The notes: generated from the sequence alone by a model not told the origin. A stretch of DNA of 64,000 nt from Isoperla grammatica (GCA_945910005.1 OX246749.1:32693271-32757270); one strand, 5' to 3'. Counted from the stretch's first letter, positions 11,448 to 22,310 are shown. Numbers and translations are program-made.

Positions 11448-12089
11448 TATATTCTTCTTATAACGCATAGTGTGGCTATTTAATCAATCCATCCGTTTAG
11501 TCTATAACATTCTATCCGTGGTAATTATTTTAAGTATCTTCTCATTTGTTTGAGTCTATATCCAAGTGTTCAGCAATTTTGCGCGGCTTAAATATTTAAA
11601 TAAGTATATAACTACCCTTCGCTTAGAGACAGCTTTATAAACCCATCTGGTGGTTTTTACGATTTGGCTTCTGCGTTATTTTAACAACTTTAGGATGATT
11701 ATCGGTCGTTAGTGTTTTTACGGTGAAGTTAATAACACAAAGCGGTATCAAGCCGCCATTTTGTAATTACTTTACATAGTTTACGGTCATTATAAAATAA
11801 TAAAAGCATTCGAAGTATGTTCTAGGTAGATAGTGCGGAAAAATATCGTTAGTTAGCGAGTCTAGTCATTTTATAGCAATGAGTTCAGTGGGGAGTGGTT
11901 GTTTGGGAGGGGGGTGGAGGGGGATAAAGACTTTTCGGAGCTTAACGTAAAAACGTACTGCTGTGATTTGTAGCTATCTTTTTAATCCGATGATGATCCT
12001 AATCCGTTGTTTGTTTTATCGTAGGGGATGAAACATTTTATTTTAGCCAGAAAAATGAGTTGTTTTCTTACCCGAATAATAATATTTGA
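11448..12089. other. No feature recognised
   Basis: AT-rich; a G-rich stretch at 11903-11930. Contains AGCCGCCATTTTGTAA at 11750, a motif also seen at 15252. Confidence 0.4.
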
Positions 12090-12396
12090 ATAGGGCACTA
12101 GCAACACCAAAAGACAACAATGAAACAAATGAATTGAACCGATGGACAAACAACAAGCTGTCAAGAAATAATTTCTTCTGATTTTGGAAAACAAAACAAA
12201 AAACAAACAAATACACAAACAAAACTTTCACTAAGTCATTGTCTATCAATCAAAAATTTAAATGGCGAGCAGTTACTATTGCTACACTTGTTTTTATTTG
12301 TATGGATGCAATTTTATTATTTTGACAGCTGATTGTTTGTCCATCAGTTCAATTCATTTGTTTCATTGTTCTCTTTTGGTGTTGCTAGTGCCCTAT
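12090..12396. mobile_element. MITE family Q, copy 1 (~307 bp, ~75-bp TIRs)
   Basis: ATAGGGCACTAGCAACACCA and the following AAAAGACAACAATGAAACAA ATGAATTGAAC are inverted at the right end. The arms then continue through GGACAAACAA-AGCTGTCAA. TA dinucleotides flank the GGGC termini on both sides. Confidence 0.93.
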
Positions 12397-12754
12397 ACGT
12401 ATTGATTTAAAATCAAAGAGCCAAGACTTTTGTTTCTAATTTTTGTTCAATGTTCTTCGCGTATTAACGTAAATAGACATTAAAGTACAATTTAGTCAGT
12501 AATTAACTGGGTGTGTGAGATTATTTGCAGATAAATCGAGTAATATTATATGTTTACATTAGGATGAGTAGCTGCCCTATCATTTTCGTCAGACGTTAGA
12601 AGGAATACCTCAAGAAAAAGAAACTCAATTTACTTATTTATCCCTTTTAAAATGTGTTTTTATTAAAATACATAAACTGGGCCGGAAATGATTGAAAGCA
12701 ATAATAATTATAGTAATTATATAATAATACAAAATAACATAATAATAAAAATTC

Positions 12755-13060
12755 TATAGATAATTTTCAAAATTCATCTAAGATCTTTAGATAGAGCTAA
12801 TCACGGCCCTCTAGATCTTCAATAACAACAATGCACAACAGTGAAAAAAGCACCTTAACATAACTTTCAAGGACCCTTAGATAAAAGTAATCACGGTCCT
12901 CTAAATTTTCAATGACAACAATGCACAATAATGCAATTTACTCCTTAATATAACATTTAAAAACTAGTTGTTGTTGTTGTGCATCGTGGTCACTGAAAAT
13001 TTAGAGGAGCGTGATTACTTCTATCGAAGGAACCTAGATCAATTTTGAAAATGGTCTATA
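12755..13060 (-). mobile_element. Repeat family A, copy 7 (long form)
   Basis: Begins TATAGATAATTTTCAAAATT and ends GATCAATTTTGAAAATGGTC TATA. Contains two minus-strand modules and then an inverted module (GTTGTTGTTGTGCATCGTGG), showing that modules can be arranged head-to-head. Confidence 0.9.
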
Positions 13061-13282
13061 AGTCAAGTCGTTTGGCAATTTTTGGTGAAAGCATCTCAGT
13101 TTCCTAGCATAACTGATCCTTACAGATGGGAATATTCCGTTACCAAGCAGTCTAGCAATATGACGCTGCCCTGCAGGATATTATGAGGTCCTTAACCCGC
13201 GAGCAGGGTATTAATAACTCGTCAAAAGAGAGGTCCTTAAATTATTTAGTTCACCTGAAACTCGTCAGACGCATTAACCCCG

Positions 13283-13335
13283 TTGGAGGGGGTGGAGGGG
13301 TTGAAAGGGTTGGAGGGGGTGAAGGGGAGGGGATC
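13283..13335 (+). repeat. G-rich tandem stretch (G-quadruplex potential)
   Basis: GGAGGGGGTGGAGGGGTTGA followed by further G4-G5 runs gives at least six runs of four or more G within 53 bases. Confidence 0.85.
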
Positions 13336-13848
13336 CATGCAAGATGATTCTTTCTTAACGTGAAAACTTTATAAGGGATTTATTTTCTTGGTGACTTGTT
13401 TGCGCTATGAGAATATCTGTTCCGGCGTTGTTTTTGTAAGAACTTTGTTTTTCCTTCAAGTGAATAAAATATGGACAAAAGTGTATTTTTCATACATAAC
13501 ATGTTAAAATGTCTGCTTCATAATACAATCGTAAACTGTTTGTTGATAGTGAATAAGTGTGTTTGTTTGTACTTTGATGGAAGGGTGTGTACATATTTTA
13601 TTATTTCGAGATATATTTTTCTATTTAATGAATGCAAATGTTATTCATTTTTATTGTATACATTTGAAGAGGAAAAATAAATGCGTCCGTATCATCTACA
13701 AGGCAGCAATGACTATACAAATTGAGTATTAAAATTTAGTTTAGAATGAGAATGTTTAAAACTAGATTTCAGTTCGGGTAATCATTTTCAAAATCGGATA
13801 CCCGTTTTATTACCGAGTACTACCCGGGTATAAAAAAGAAAATTAATC

Positions 13849-13968
13849 ACATTAAGGGTCTACCCACTCAGTAATGAAACTGATTTTCAGTGGGGGATTT
13901 AAGTTAAAGCGACTAAACCAACCCTGTAGGCTTCGAACACCGTCAACGAGTGAGCGATAACCAATAAT
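13849..13968 (+). repeat. Dispersed repeat family B, copy
   Basis: TCTACCCACTCAGTAATGAA, TTTTCAGTGGGGGATTTAAG, GCGACTAAACCAACCCTGTA and GAGTGAGCGATAACCAAT match the copy at 17822. Confidence 0.88.
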
Positions 13969-13969
13969 A

Positions 13970-14752
13970 CCAACAAGTTTCTCAATCTGAACCTGTAATT
14001 TTAAATAACATTTTCTAAACAAAAAAATTATACTTATTTCGGTAAAAAGGGTATATGGGTTTTAAAAAAAGGACCCGAACCAACCTCTATTTAAAACTAC
14101 TCTCCTCGATTCAATCCAAACAATTATGTTTTCGATGAAGAAAATTTACAAAGAAGAAAAAGAAGGTTTCGGTCAACAGTTTTGTTGTTCGTAATGGACA
14201 AGAGTCGAACCTTTGACCTTCTTGTCGTTACGTCACTGTCAGCGGGACCAAAGACGCCGTCCGGGCGCCCCCTGACCTTTACCCCCTCCCCCCCCCCCCC
14301 CCTCCCCGCCGCTGCCACCCAAGTGAGGGGTGGTAATAAAACATGTATGCTTCACTCGGTAGTAGCAACAGGTTTGTGGGAACCGAGCCAGAAGGAGACG
14401 ATATCTATAGTCCGGGCTCTGTAACTTGACACCGGGAGTTGTTCTATAGACTGTGCTTCCTAACTTGACACCGAATATTTATTCGTAGGTCTGAATTTAT
14501 TAATCTAGCGTTGGTTGCCAATGCTTTTACCAAATATTATGTTCAAAATGCATCATGGTGTCTTCTACCAGTCGCCATGTTTGTTTGGAGAAAATCTCTG
14601 ATTTATGGCTAATCTAGGGACGACAAAGTTTGTTAAAACCGGACGTTAGCTTTTAAACTGTTGGTCTATCGCAGAAGTTTTTATTTCGGCTTCCAGCGTA
14701 GAAGAAGTAGGGTTCGATTTACGGCTCGGGTTGGATTTTTTTTTTTAAATTT
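13970..14752. other. No gene recognised; C-rich tract at 14282-14310
   Basis: Includes a C14 run with C-rich flanks, and two TAACTTGACACCG motifs (14422, 14462). Nothing coding that I can support. Confidence 0.4.
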
Positions 14753-14857
14753 GTGATGACCTTAGTGTCGTCATAGCAATGAAACACATAATAAATGGTA
14801 AAATGCGTCAATGCCCCCCACTAAAAATCAATACTTGTAACTAAGTGGGTAGAAAAT
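14753..14857 (-). repeat. Dispersed repeat family B, short copy
   Basis: GTGTCGTCATAGCAATGAAA ... CCCCCCACTAAAAATCAATA ... ACTAAGTGGGTAGAAAATAAA, the inverse of the family B left end with an A-rich tail. Confidence 0.8.
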
Positions 14858-15264
14858 AAACACAAATTATTAGAAATAACATTCAAACCGTTTCAAGCTC
14901 AAAACGTTTTCACTAATCGTGCTGAAGTGTTTTCGGTATACATCACTTGATCAATGTCACCCTTCTGACAGTTTATATCTTCATTTGTTGATGTTATTTT
15001 CCACTCTGCTCTTCCTTCATCAGGAGATGAGCTAGCTTGGTGTAGAGTTTTAGCGCCTCGCAATCACTTAGTGAGTGACCACACCGATCTATTCAACCCG
15101 TCTGACATTTTAAACGTTACCTAACGAGGGCTGTGTTCTATAAACCACCACTTAATAATCCGTTTAACTCGCGCTTAAAACACACTCTGGTAAATGAACG
15201 GCGTGCGGTACAGAAAAAAAAGAAAACACCATTAATTTAGTTACGGTCCGTTCGCCGCCATTTT

Positions 15265-15419
15265 GTAAGAGGTCAATTCGATTAATCGAACTCGTGAAAG
15301 AGGTCATGTCGATTAATCGAACTCGTGTAAGAGGTCGATTCGATTAATCGAACTCGTCTATGAGGTCATGTCGATTAATCGAACTCGTGTAAGAGGTCAT
15401 TCGATTAATCGAGCTCGAT
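15265..15419. repeat. ~31-bp tandem array with palindromic TCGATTAATCGA core, 5 copies
   Basis: Units of GTAAGAGGTCA-TCGATTAATCGAACTC repeat five times at 29-32 bp spacing. The 12-bp palindrome is intact in all; the spacers vary (GTGAAAG, GTGTAAG, GTCTATG). Confidence 0.95.
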
Positions 15420-15631
15420 AGTGTTTCAGTTAGTTTTGATAGAGTGGGCTGTGGGTTGTTGCCCCGAGGATGGAGTCATAATTAACCGGTTAGCGGGAAG
15501 GCGATTACATTAATTCACACGCTCGGCAATCATCGGTTTCGGTCGGGAGAGCTCGGGTGATGGATGCACGCACTGTGGTGAAAGAGCTCGCGGCTACAGT
15601 TGGCGGGTAGTGACGGGATCTTGCGAGCTAC

Positions 15632-15923
15632 AGGTCTTTCACAGCAAGAAGTAAGATAGTACCAGTACCGCCCACATTTAGTTTCCAACTTAACAAGCGC
15701 GAATCACTAACGTTTTTCACGATTATCTAGTACAATTTGGTTGCGGTAAGTTTTTTGACGTTAACGCATAAGAAAACGTGCAAGCAGGTTTCCGTCAAAA
15801 AACTTAACGCCACCAAATTGTACTAGATAAAACGTAAGTGATTCGCTCTTGTTAACTTGGAAACTAATTGTAGGCGGTCCTGACTCCCCTGACACTATCT
15901 TACTTCTTGGTGTGAGAGACCTT
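15632..15923. mobile_element. Palindromic MITE family E, copy 2
   Basis: Arms start AGGTCTTTCACAGCAAGAAG and end CTTCTTGGTGTGAGAGACCT. The palindrome includes CCGCCCACATTTAGTTTCC, GATTATCTAGTACAATTTGG, TTTTTTGACG and their inverses; about 290 bp with a very short centre. Confidence 0.94.
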
Positions 15924-16786
15924 TAATAAGCTTCACAACATAAAACACGTTTTGTTGAATGAAAAAAAAAACACAAAAATAAATAGGAGAGAGCTATTAC
16001 TTGACAAATATAATTTAAATTCTTGTTTATGGCTTTAGTTTTGCATCTGACAAAAGGCTGACATATTGGTAAATTATCTCTGCTGTAAAGAAGACATACG
16101 GAGTTGCAACAGAGCTTGAAATTAGTTTATTCTGCGCCGACAATGATACACTGTCAAGAAGGTCTATACAGAAAAATAAAATATACCTTGTTATAAAGAA
16201 AACTCGAATCATCTTGAGGTCGGTTTACATATTTATTCAAGATTTTAAATTCAAAGGCTAACAAAATCAAATCGAGCCAAAAGCGTTATGGCGTTTACAC
16301 ACTTTCCTAAGGTTTAAGATTTAAGGAAAACCATAGCAACGTTAGTTCTTATAACTAAAATTCTTAGCCCAGCCAATGAGAGGCGACGTTTTATAAATCG
16401 GGCCAATGGTAGCGATCCTAAAGTAAAATTATTAAAATACAGTCTTAAGTCTTAGGAGAGTGTGTAAACCTACCTTTAATACTGCTTTGTACACAACTGT
16501 GCCACAATTTAGCTCGGTACGTAGGGCTGAATTATGTTCTTAAAAACAGATTATTTACTGAAGCAGAGCTTTAAGACGTCTAACAAAGCAAACCACTGCG
16601 TTGACGTAGATATAACTTCAATTTTCTGTAACTTTCAACGCATCATGTGTTAGGATTGAATGACACGGATCTCCGGATGTGTTGAAGGCTACAGAAAGTT
16701 GAAGAAATCTGTGTTAACTCAGTGGTTTGCGTTGGAAAACTCCTGCCATGGGAACTTAGGAGGCGGTGTTTTGACTAGTTTGTTAG
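15924..16786. other. No gene recognised; inverted pairs only
   Basis: Local inverted segments such as AAACCACTGCGTTGACGTA (16590) and TTAACTCAGTGGTTTGCGTT (16714) suggest an old foldback at about 16560-16735. No ORF of note. Confidence 0.4.
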
Positions 16787-16984
<198 letters not shown>

Positions 16985-17452
16985 AATTAACTTTTATTTT
17001 ATTTAATCGTTTCAATGCAAAGCACTCACATCATAGCTACAATTAGTCCTATCTGGAATTTACAACTTTTTGAACTCAATTGAAATGTTACTTTATTTTT
17101 AATCATGTTCGTAAAATGATTTATCGTTCACCAGGAAATAGAGAGAGAGTCACCATATTTATAACACACTAACACACGAGTTTTAAAATTGCTTTTCAAC
17201 TTTTTCAATTCCATTTTGTTATGCTAGTCTATCTATCTACCTCTTTCACTGATAAACGGCGCTAATATTGGATATTCTAAAAAAAAAAAAAAAAAAAAAA
17301 ATACGTCCTGAAATATTGAAGTTAATGCAGAGAGGAAACGAATTTTGAAAACTTTTCACGCACATCCGTTTAACTACCGACATAGGTTTAGAAAGTAATC
17401 ACGTATAAACTCGTTCTGAAGTTCTTTCGTTGATATGTGTGTTCTATATAGA

Positions 17453-18125
17453 GTGTATTCACGTATTGCGCATGGTGGCCATATTGGAGGCCACAATGGT
17501 ATGACGTGATTGGTAGTTCATTGTTACTATGTTTCAGACGGCGTTTTGTGTAAATTCAACTGTCCTCTAACTTAGGTTTGCTATTATTACTTGAAAGCAC
17601 AATAAATAAACACTTTTGTCTCGATTACTCTTTTAATCATTAACAATAATCATTTTCTTAAACTTTATCGGGGGATATACGTGTTCAAACTCTCATGTTT
17701 CACCGTAAACATATTCTCAATTCTATTGACAGCTAAAATGTCAACGTACATTCCCAAAGATGTTGAAACTTTAAATAAAAAGAGTCGTCAAATGAATAAA
17801 AAAAAATAATAAATTCACATTTATAGTCTACCCACTCAGTAACGTAACTAATTTTCAGTGGGAGACTTTAAATTAAAAGCGACTAAACCAACCCTGTAGG
17901 CTCCGAACACCATCGACGAGTGAGCGATAACCAATTAAAGATCGATATGTCAAATACGAAACATATGAATCAGTGATGGACAGTGCGAACACCTGCGGAC
18001 AGATGCCAGAATCAACAAGGCCGATTCAGAACGACTTTGAATTTATTGAGTGCTTCGTTGCTTGGACGGCTCCAAAGTCACCGTTGTCATCAAAATAGCT
18101 GTTGTGACGTCAAGTGAATAATCCC
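17453..18125. mobile_element. TIR element family C, copy 2, carrying a family B copy
   Basis: Left end GTGTATTCACGTATTGCGCA TGGTGGCC and right end TTGTGACGTCAAGTGAATAA TCCC match the copy at 9345-9735, as does the interior up to TTCTATTGACAGCTAAAA. A family B element (17810-18083) accounts for the extra length. Confidence 0.82.
17810..18083 (+). repeat. Dispersed repeat family B, longest copy
   Basis: Runs from the A/T-rich TAAATTCACATTTATAG and TCTACCCACTCAGTAACGTA to CGTTGCTTGGACGGCTCCAA AGTCAC. Read on the minus strand it ends GAGTGGGTAGACTATAAATG TG then A-rich sequence, so it may be a SINE or a LINE 3' end. No inverted termini are present. Confidence 0.8.
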
Positions 18126-19004
18126 TACGGTTAGCGTGATGTCGGTAAAGGTGTCGACTACCTTACACAACAACGATCGACCCGCCCGCGATCTAGCGAT
18201 AAAACTTGTTACAATTAATTTGTTTCACTCTTTTGTTTTATTCGTTTTTATCGTCGTTGAAAATGTTGTTGTAAAGCTACCATAAACATAATTTATTGTT
18301 TCCTTCCGGCATGCAATGCATTATGGGTACGATAAGAGTTGAGAAACAAGACTTTTAGAAGTTAAGGTTTGCGGGAAACGATTATTAGATAGAGAATACT
18401 GTTGTTTTCGCGTTCCAACATAAGTTTTTTCTCCGATAACGGAGAATTTATTGTTTTTAAGTTATATATACACATATATATATAAGTTATATATAAAATT
18501 GTGAAATTTAAAATTGATGCGTGGAACTTAATATCAGATTTGATGCGAAACACAATATCAGGTTATCTTGTTGCTTTCTTGTTTAATGTGATTCTTTCAC
18601 CATTAAAATGTCAATTTAGAAATGGTTTACATCGTGTTTCTTGGGTTAAGTTTACGGTAGAATGTCCGTTTTATTTGCTTACATATAAACACACACACAC
18701 AATGTTGTAAAATGACGTGAAACATGTCGTAAATCTAGATATAAAACTAAGTGAAAAACGGTTTAATGACGGTTTCGTAGAGTTTACGATAAAATCAAAC
18801 TACATGGAAGATTTCAGTTTCTATATACTAAACAGCCTGTTTTATAGGCAGTGTATTTGCTGATTTTCACCCTGGACTCATCATCTATTATAATCTACAA
18901 AGATCGACCACTGAAAATCAGTTGTTCTAACTGAGTTCATAGACAATGAATACAAAGGTATTTATTAAAATACGAAGGCTTTCGTCGCCCGGTTTAATGT
19001 TCAT
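18126..19004. other. No gene recognised
   Basis: AT-rich spacer with short TATATA and (CA)n runs (18469-18495, 18689-18702). A family B-like trace GACCACTGAAAATCAGTTGT is at 18905. Confidence 0.4.
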
Positions 19005-19008
19005 AAAA

Positions 19009-19146
19009 TTCCGCCACGTAGCTATAAAACTCAAGAAATTTCATGTTTACGCGTTTCGGGACCGCTCTGGGTACCTTCGTCAAAAGGACTGAGTTCTGAC
19101 GAAGGTACCCAGAACGGTCGGTGAGTGAATCACCGACGTGGCGGAA
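19009..19146. repeat. Nested inverted repeat (outer 12 bp, inner 21 bp)
   Basis: ATTCCGCCACGT (19010) pairs with ACGTGGCGGAA (19135). Inside, CCGCTCTGGGTACCTTCGTC (19061) pairs with GACGAAGGTACCCAGAACGG (19098). On the minus strand the left part reads GACGAAGG ... GGTCCCGAAACGCG, reminiscent of a degenerate hammerhead core as found near Penelope-like elements; the match is imperfect. Confidence 0.75.
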
Positions 19147-19561
19147 CAACCCGTTGTGTTTTTAGTTTTATTAACACGAAGGTATTTATGCACATAAATA
19201 AATAAATTCGTATTTATAGTCAGAAACAAGACTTATTTTCAGTGGAGGACTTTAATTTTCAGTTGTATAGAGCCACACTGTTATATGCTCTAAGTCATAC
19301 AGACTTTCTATTAAATCCTACGAGCAATGATAGAAAATAGATCTATATCCCTCTCTCTCTACATTACAATGATATCCAGGTCACAGACTCACATTCCCTA
19401 CTCATGATTAGTAATTACGCTCGCTAATTGTCTGTGGGGAGTATTGGAGTAATTATATCATCTATATATACACTACGCGTGCACAGATGAACGGTTAATT
19501 GATAATTGATCATAACACTAAACCGGGTCGTATATGCGATAAAGTAGACCACAATACAGGA

Positions 19562-20120
19562 GATGTATCAACCGACTCACTTTCCGTTGTTCGTAAACAG
19601 CAATAGACGATTTCCACAATTGATCTTTCAGGCCGTGATTAGTTCTATCTAAGGCTCCTTGATAGATCAATGCTCAACAATAACAACTAGTTTTCAAATG
19701 TTTTGTTAAGGTGCATTTTTCACTGTTGTACATTGTTGTCATTGAAGATCTAGAGGGCCGTGATTAGCTCTATCTAAGGGTCCTTGATAGTTATGTTAAG
19801 GTGTATTTTTCACTGTTGTGCATTGTTGTCATTGAAGATCTAGAGGGCCGTGATTAGCTCTATCTAAGGGTCCTTGATAGTTATGTTAAGGTGCATGTTT
19901 CACTGTCGTGCATTGTTGTCATTGAAGATCTGAAAGGCCATGATTAGCTCTATCTAAGGGTTCTTGATAGTTATGTTAAGGTGCATTTTTCACTGTTGTA
20001 CATTGTTGTCATTGAAGATCTAGAGAGTCGTGATTAGCTCTATCTAAGGATTCTAGACCAATTCTGATAAAGGTCTATACAGGCGGTGTAGCAACTCATT
20101 TACCGTTGTTCATAAAGCTG
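19562..20120. repeat. ~36-bp direct repeats flanking family A copy 8
   Basis: GTATCAACCGACTCACTTTC CGTTGTTCGTAAACAG at 19565-19600 and GTAGCAACTCATTTACCGTT GTTCATAAAGCTG at 20088-20120 are about 80% alike and lie directly outside the element. Confidence 0.65.
19601..20079 (+). mobile_element. Repeat family A, copy 8: full-length with four tandem 90-bp modules
   Basis: Left terminus CAATAGACGATTTCCACAAT, right terminus ACCAATTCTGATAAAGGTCT ATA. After a variant first module (AATGCTCAACAATAACAACT), the motif ATTGAAGATC recurs at 19741, 19831, 19921 and 20011, exactly 90 bases apart, with substitutions but no indels. No ORF spans it. Confidence 0.97.
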
Positions 20121-20519
20121 TAGAGCGCGTTGGGAGCGACGCGTTAGCTGCGTTACGTGCGTCGAAGTGTTTAGGGTAGTTCGATTTTTTGTAGAACTAA
20201 CGCGAGCAACGTCATACGCATTATGTGAATACACCCTAGCTAGAGTATAGATCATCCGAACAGTAATTATCTGTGTCTAGAGGATTCTTAGTTCGCTCTG
20301 CACTAATTAATTATCTATTATATCTTCTCTACTCCGGCTATTAGCTAGACAGGGTTTTAATAGCTCCTTAAAGGCATGTTCCGAGTTCGGATAACGGGCC
20401 ACTCAGAAGCTAGCCTGATTCAATTGGGGAAAGGGAAAAAAAAAATTAGGTCGCTGGGACTTATGGTACTTGAACAATAATGTATACACGATTGGCCTGC
20501 GATGAGCGCTAGCCGCCTA
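20121..20519. other. No feature recognised
   Basis: Includes GTGAATACACCC (20216), a possible trace of a family C end. Otherwise unassigned. Confidence 0.4.
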
Positions 20520-22048
20520 TGGTGACGTCACTGCGGGTCCACCGCCTCTCGGCTGACCCGCGCGCGCTCGCTTCGTAGATCCTGCGCGGATACGCTCTTT
20601 AGACCAACCAATCTTGGACACAAGAACTTTTGGAATGTTTATAATTTATGAAATGTCATTCACACACACACACAGGCTACCTTCCTTGACAAAGACAGCT
20701 GTAATTTGTCGGCAACCAATTAAATATGTCAAGCTTTGACAGTTGAGAAGGATGCTTTGCTAGATCTGTAACTAAATACTTGGAAGCAATTATTGAAGTA
20801 TTTGCTTTTATTTGATAGGCAAAGGTGAAACTGAAAATCTAATCATTTCGTGTTTGTTGTTGAAACAGAGTAGATCGTTCCGTACACTTGTTCCAGAGTT
20901 CCATTGGCTCCATATTGTATAGGGCCTACGTCGTTATAATTTTACCGATCACACTCACGCTATTATTATATCCTCTTGCGCTGCATTTGTTTGCAATTTA
21001 ATGGCTGGAATTGTGCCGTACACTTTCGAGCCAAAATATACGCTAGAACAAAAAAATGAAATAAACAAAGAACAAGCAGCGATCGAGAATCGGTTTGAGA
21101 CTTTAAAGGGCAGGTCGGGAAACTCGAATTGGTGCAAGTGTGGACAGTGCGAACCCATGAAAAGTGACGTCGAGTCTGTTTGTTGCTGTGAGTCCGAAAT
21201 AATAAGTAACATACGTCAACAAGTCGCGTGTATTAGGTTTCACAGCGCGTTTGAGAGCGTTGTTTTAAAAGTGCATTCTTTAAACACAGCTAGATATATT
21301 TCTATACTTCATTGCAAATGTGCGGACAAAAAAAAACGGTTAGAAAATAAATGTAATCGATTATGGCGTCATTTTGCGTACACACAATTCGTGCATTGGA
21401 TGAACTCTTGGGTGACATTGGGAAAACACCGTAGATTCGTGGTGCTATCTTGCGTTGTGTCTCAGGTGATTACATAGGATTTCAAGAGGCCAATATCCAG
21501 GGAGCAGTGATCGACTACTTTGATTAGGTAAATAGTAAATACAATGCATCACATTTTATAAACTAGATAGCCGTGCGATCGATTTTTATCAGGAAACCTG
21601 TGAAATGAAAGTGTTTTTCCTTCCGAGTCCAATTTGCCGTCTCTATTGTTGCACTGATATACACAACACTTTTTCACCATATTGAAATCACTATATTACA
21701 CTATGTACAAGCAATTTTGGTGGCCGAACGTTAGTTTATATTCGATATATTACATTATATACAATCCTTGGAAACAAAAGATATCCCTAATAATATGTCA
21801 AAAAACGAGACTGGAGTAAACCATTAGCCCCAAAACACACGCAAAACACTATTTAAAATCACGACTACAAAATAATAAAATGAAACAACAGTTATAACTA
21901 CAACCCAACTGTTTAAAAGTTTTGTGCTGGTTAGAACTCACAATCGCATATTATGCACCTACGCACATCAACAGTCCGAATACTTGTGTGGCCGCTTAGC
22001 TCGTGCAGGTAGACGGAGGGAGGTAGTGGACCCGCACTGACGTCACAA
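20520..22048. mobile_element. Candidate inverted-repeat-bounded unit carrying the P2X7-type domain
   Basis: Left end GTGACGTCACTGCGGGTCCA (20522) is repeated in inverse orientation at the right (RC of about 22020-22047), with about 25 of 28 positions matching over TGTGACGTCA-TGCGGGTCCAC-ACCT. The two lie 1.5 kb apart and enclose the P2X7-like ORF and no transposase. This could be a non-autonomous DNA transposon that captured a gene fragment, or two ends of unrelated repeats. No target duplication was resolved. Confidence 0.45.
21001..21477 (+). CDS. P2X7 C-terminal (ballast-like) cysteine-rich domain protein, 158 aa
   Basis: The translation matches the cysteine-rich zinc-binding module that forms the cytoplasmic 'ballast' of P2X7 receptors and that also occurs as stand-alone genes in many marine invertebrates. 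Visible hallmarks are PYTFEPKY near the N-terminus (6-13), WCKCGQCEPM (44-53), ESVCCCE (58-64), Cys77, HCKC (104-107), RHFAYTQFVHW (123-133) and VVLSCVV (147-153). There are no membrane segments, so it is not a P2X channel. The frame is open upstream of this ATG, so the true N-terminus may be longer or a splice acceptor may precede it. The sequence CTCAG/GTGATT at 21461-21471, just before the stop, could be a splice donor, so this may be one exon. It lies between inverted repeats at 20520 and 22048 (see that feature). The molecular role of the stand-alone domain is not known to me. Confidence 0.8.
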   Translation: MAGIVPYTFEPKYTLEQKNEINKEQAAIENRFETLKGRSGNSNWCKCGQCEPMKSDVESVCCCESEIISNIRQQVACIRFHSAFESVVLKVHSLNTARYISILHCKCADKKKRLENKCNRLWRHFAYTQFVHWMNSWVTLGKHRRFVVLSCVVSQVIT

Positions 22049-22310
22049 CTATTTCGCGCGGGTTTGAAAGAAAGCCCCGTTACGCCCCTACCACCCGCAG
22101 ATTGCATCTGGCAGACAGATATGCTGTCCACAAACAGTCGGAAGTGTAATATAAAAAATACTTGTTGGAAACTCGGAATATGCCTTTAATAGTGGTTGCA
22201 TGGTCGATATGGTAAGTGATATTTATGGCTTATTATTAGCCGAATGAGCTGATAAATATATGTTTGGAAATAACTATTCTGTATGATACTGAAGTACCAA
22301 CATGTAGCTG

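Noticed and set aside
19741..20040. CRISPR-like array at the four 90-bp modules
   Set aside because: The full 90 bp is repeated; there are no variable spacers.
21001..21477. Full P2X receptor gene
   Set aside because: Only the cysteine-rich C-terminal domain is present; no transmembrane segments or ATP-binding ectodomain in the surrounding sequence.
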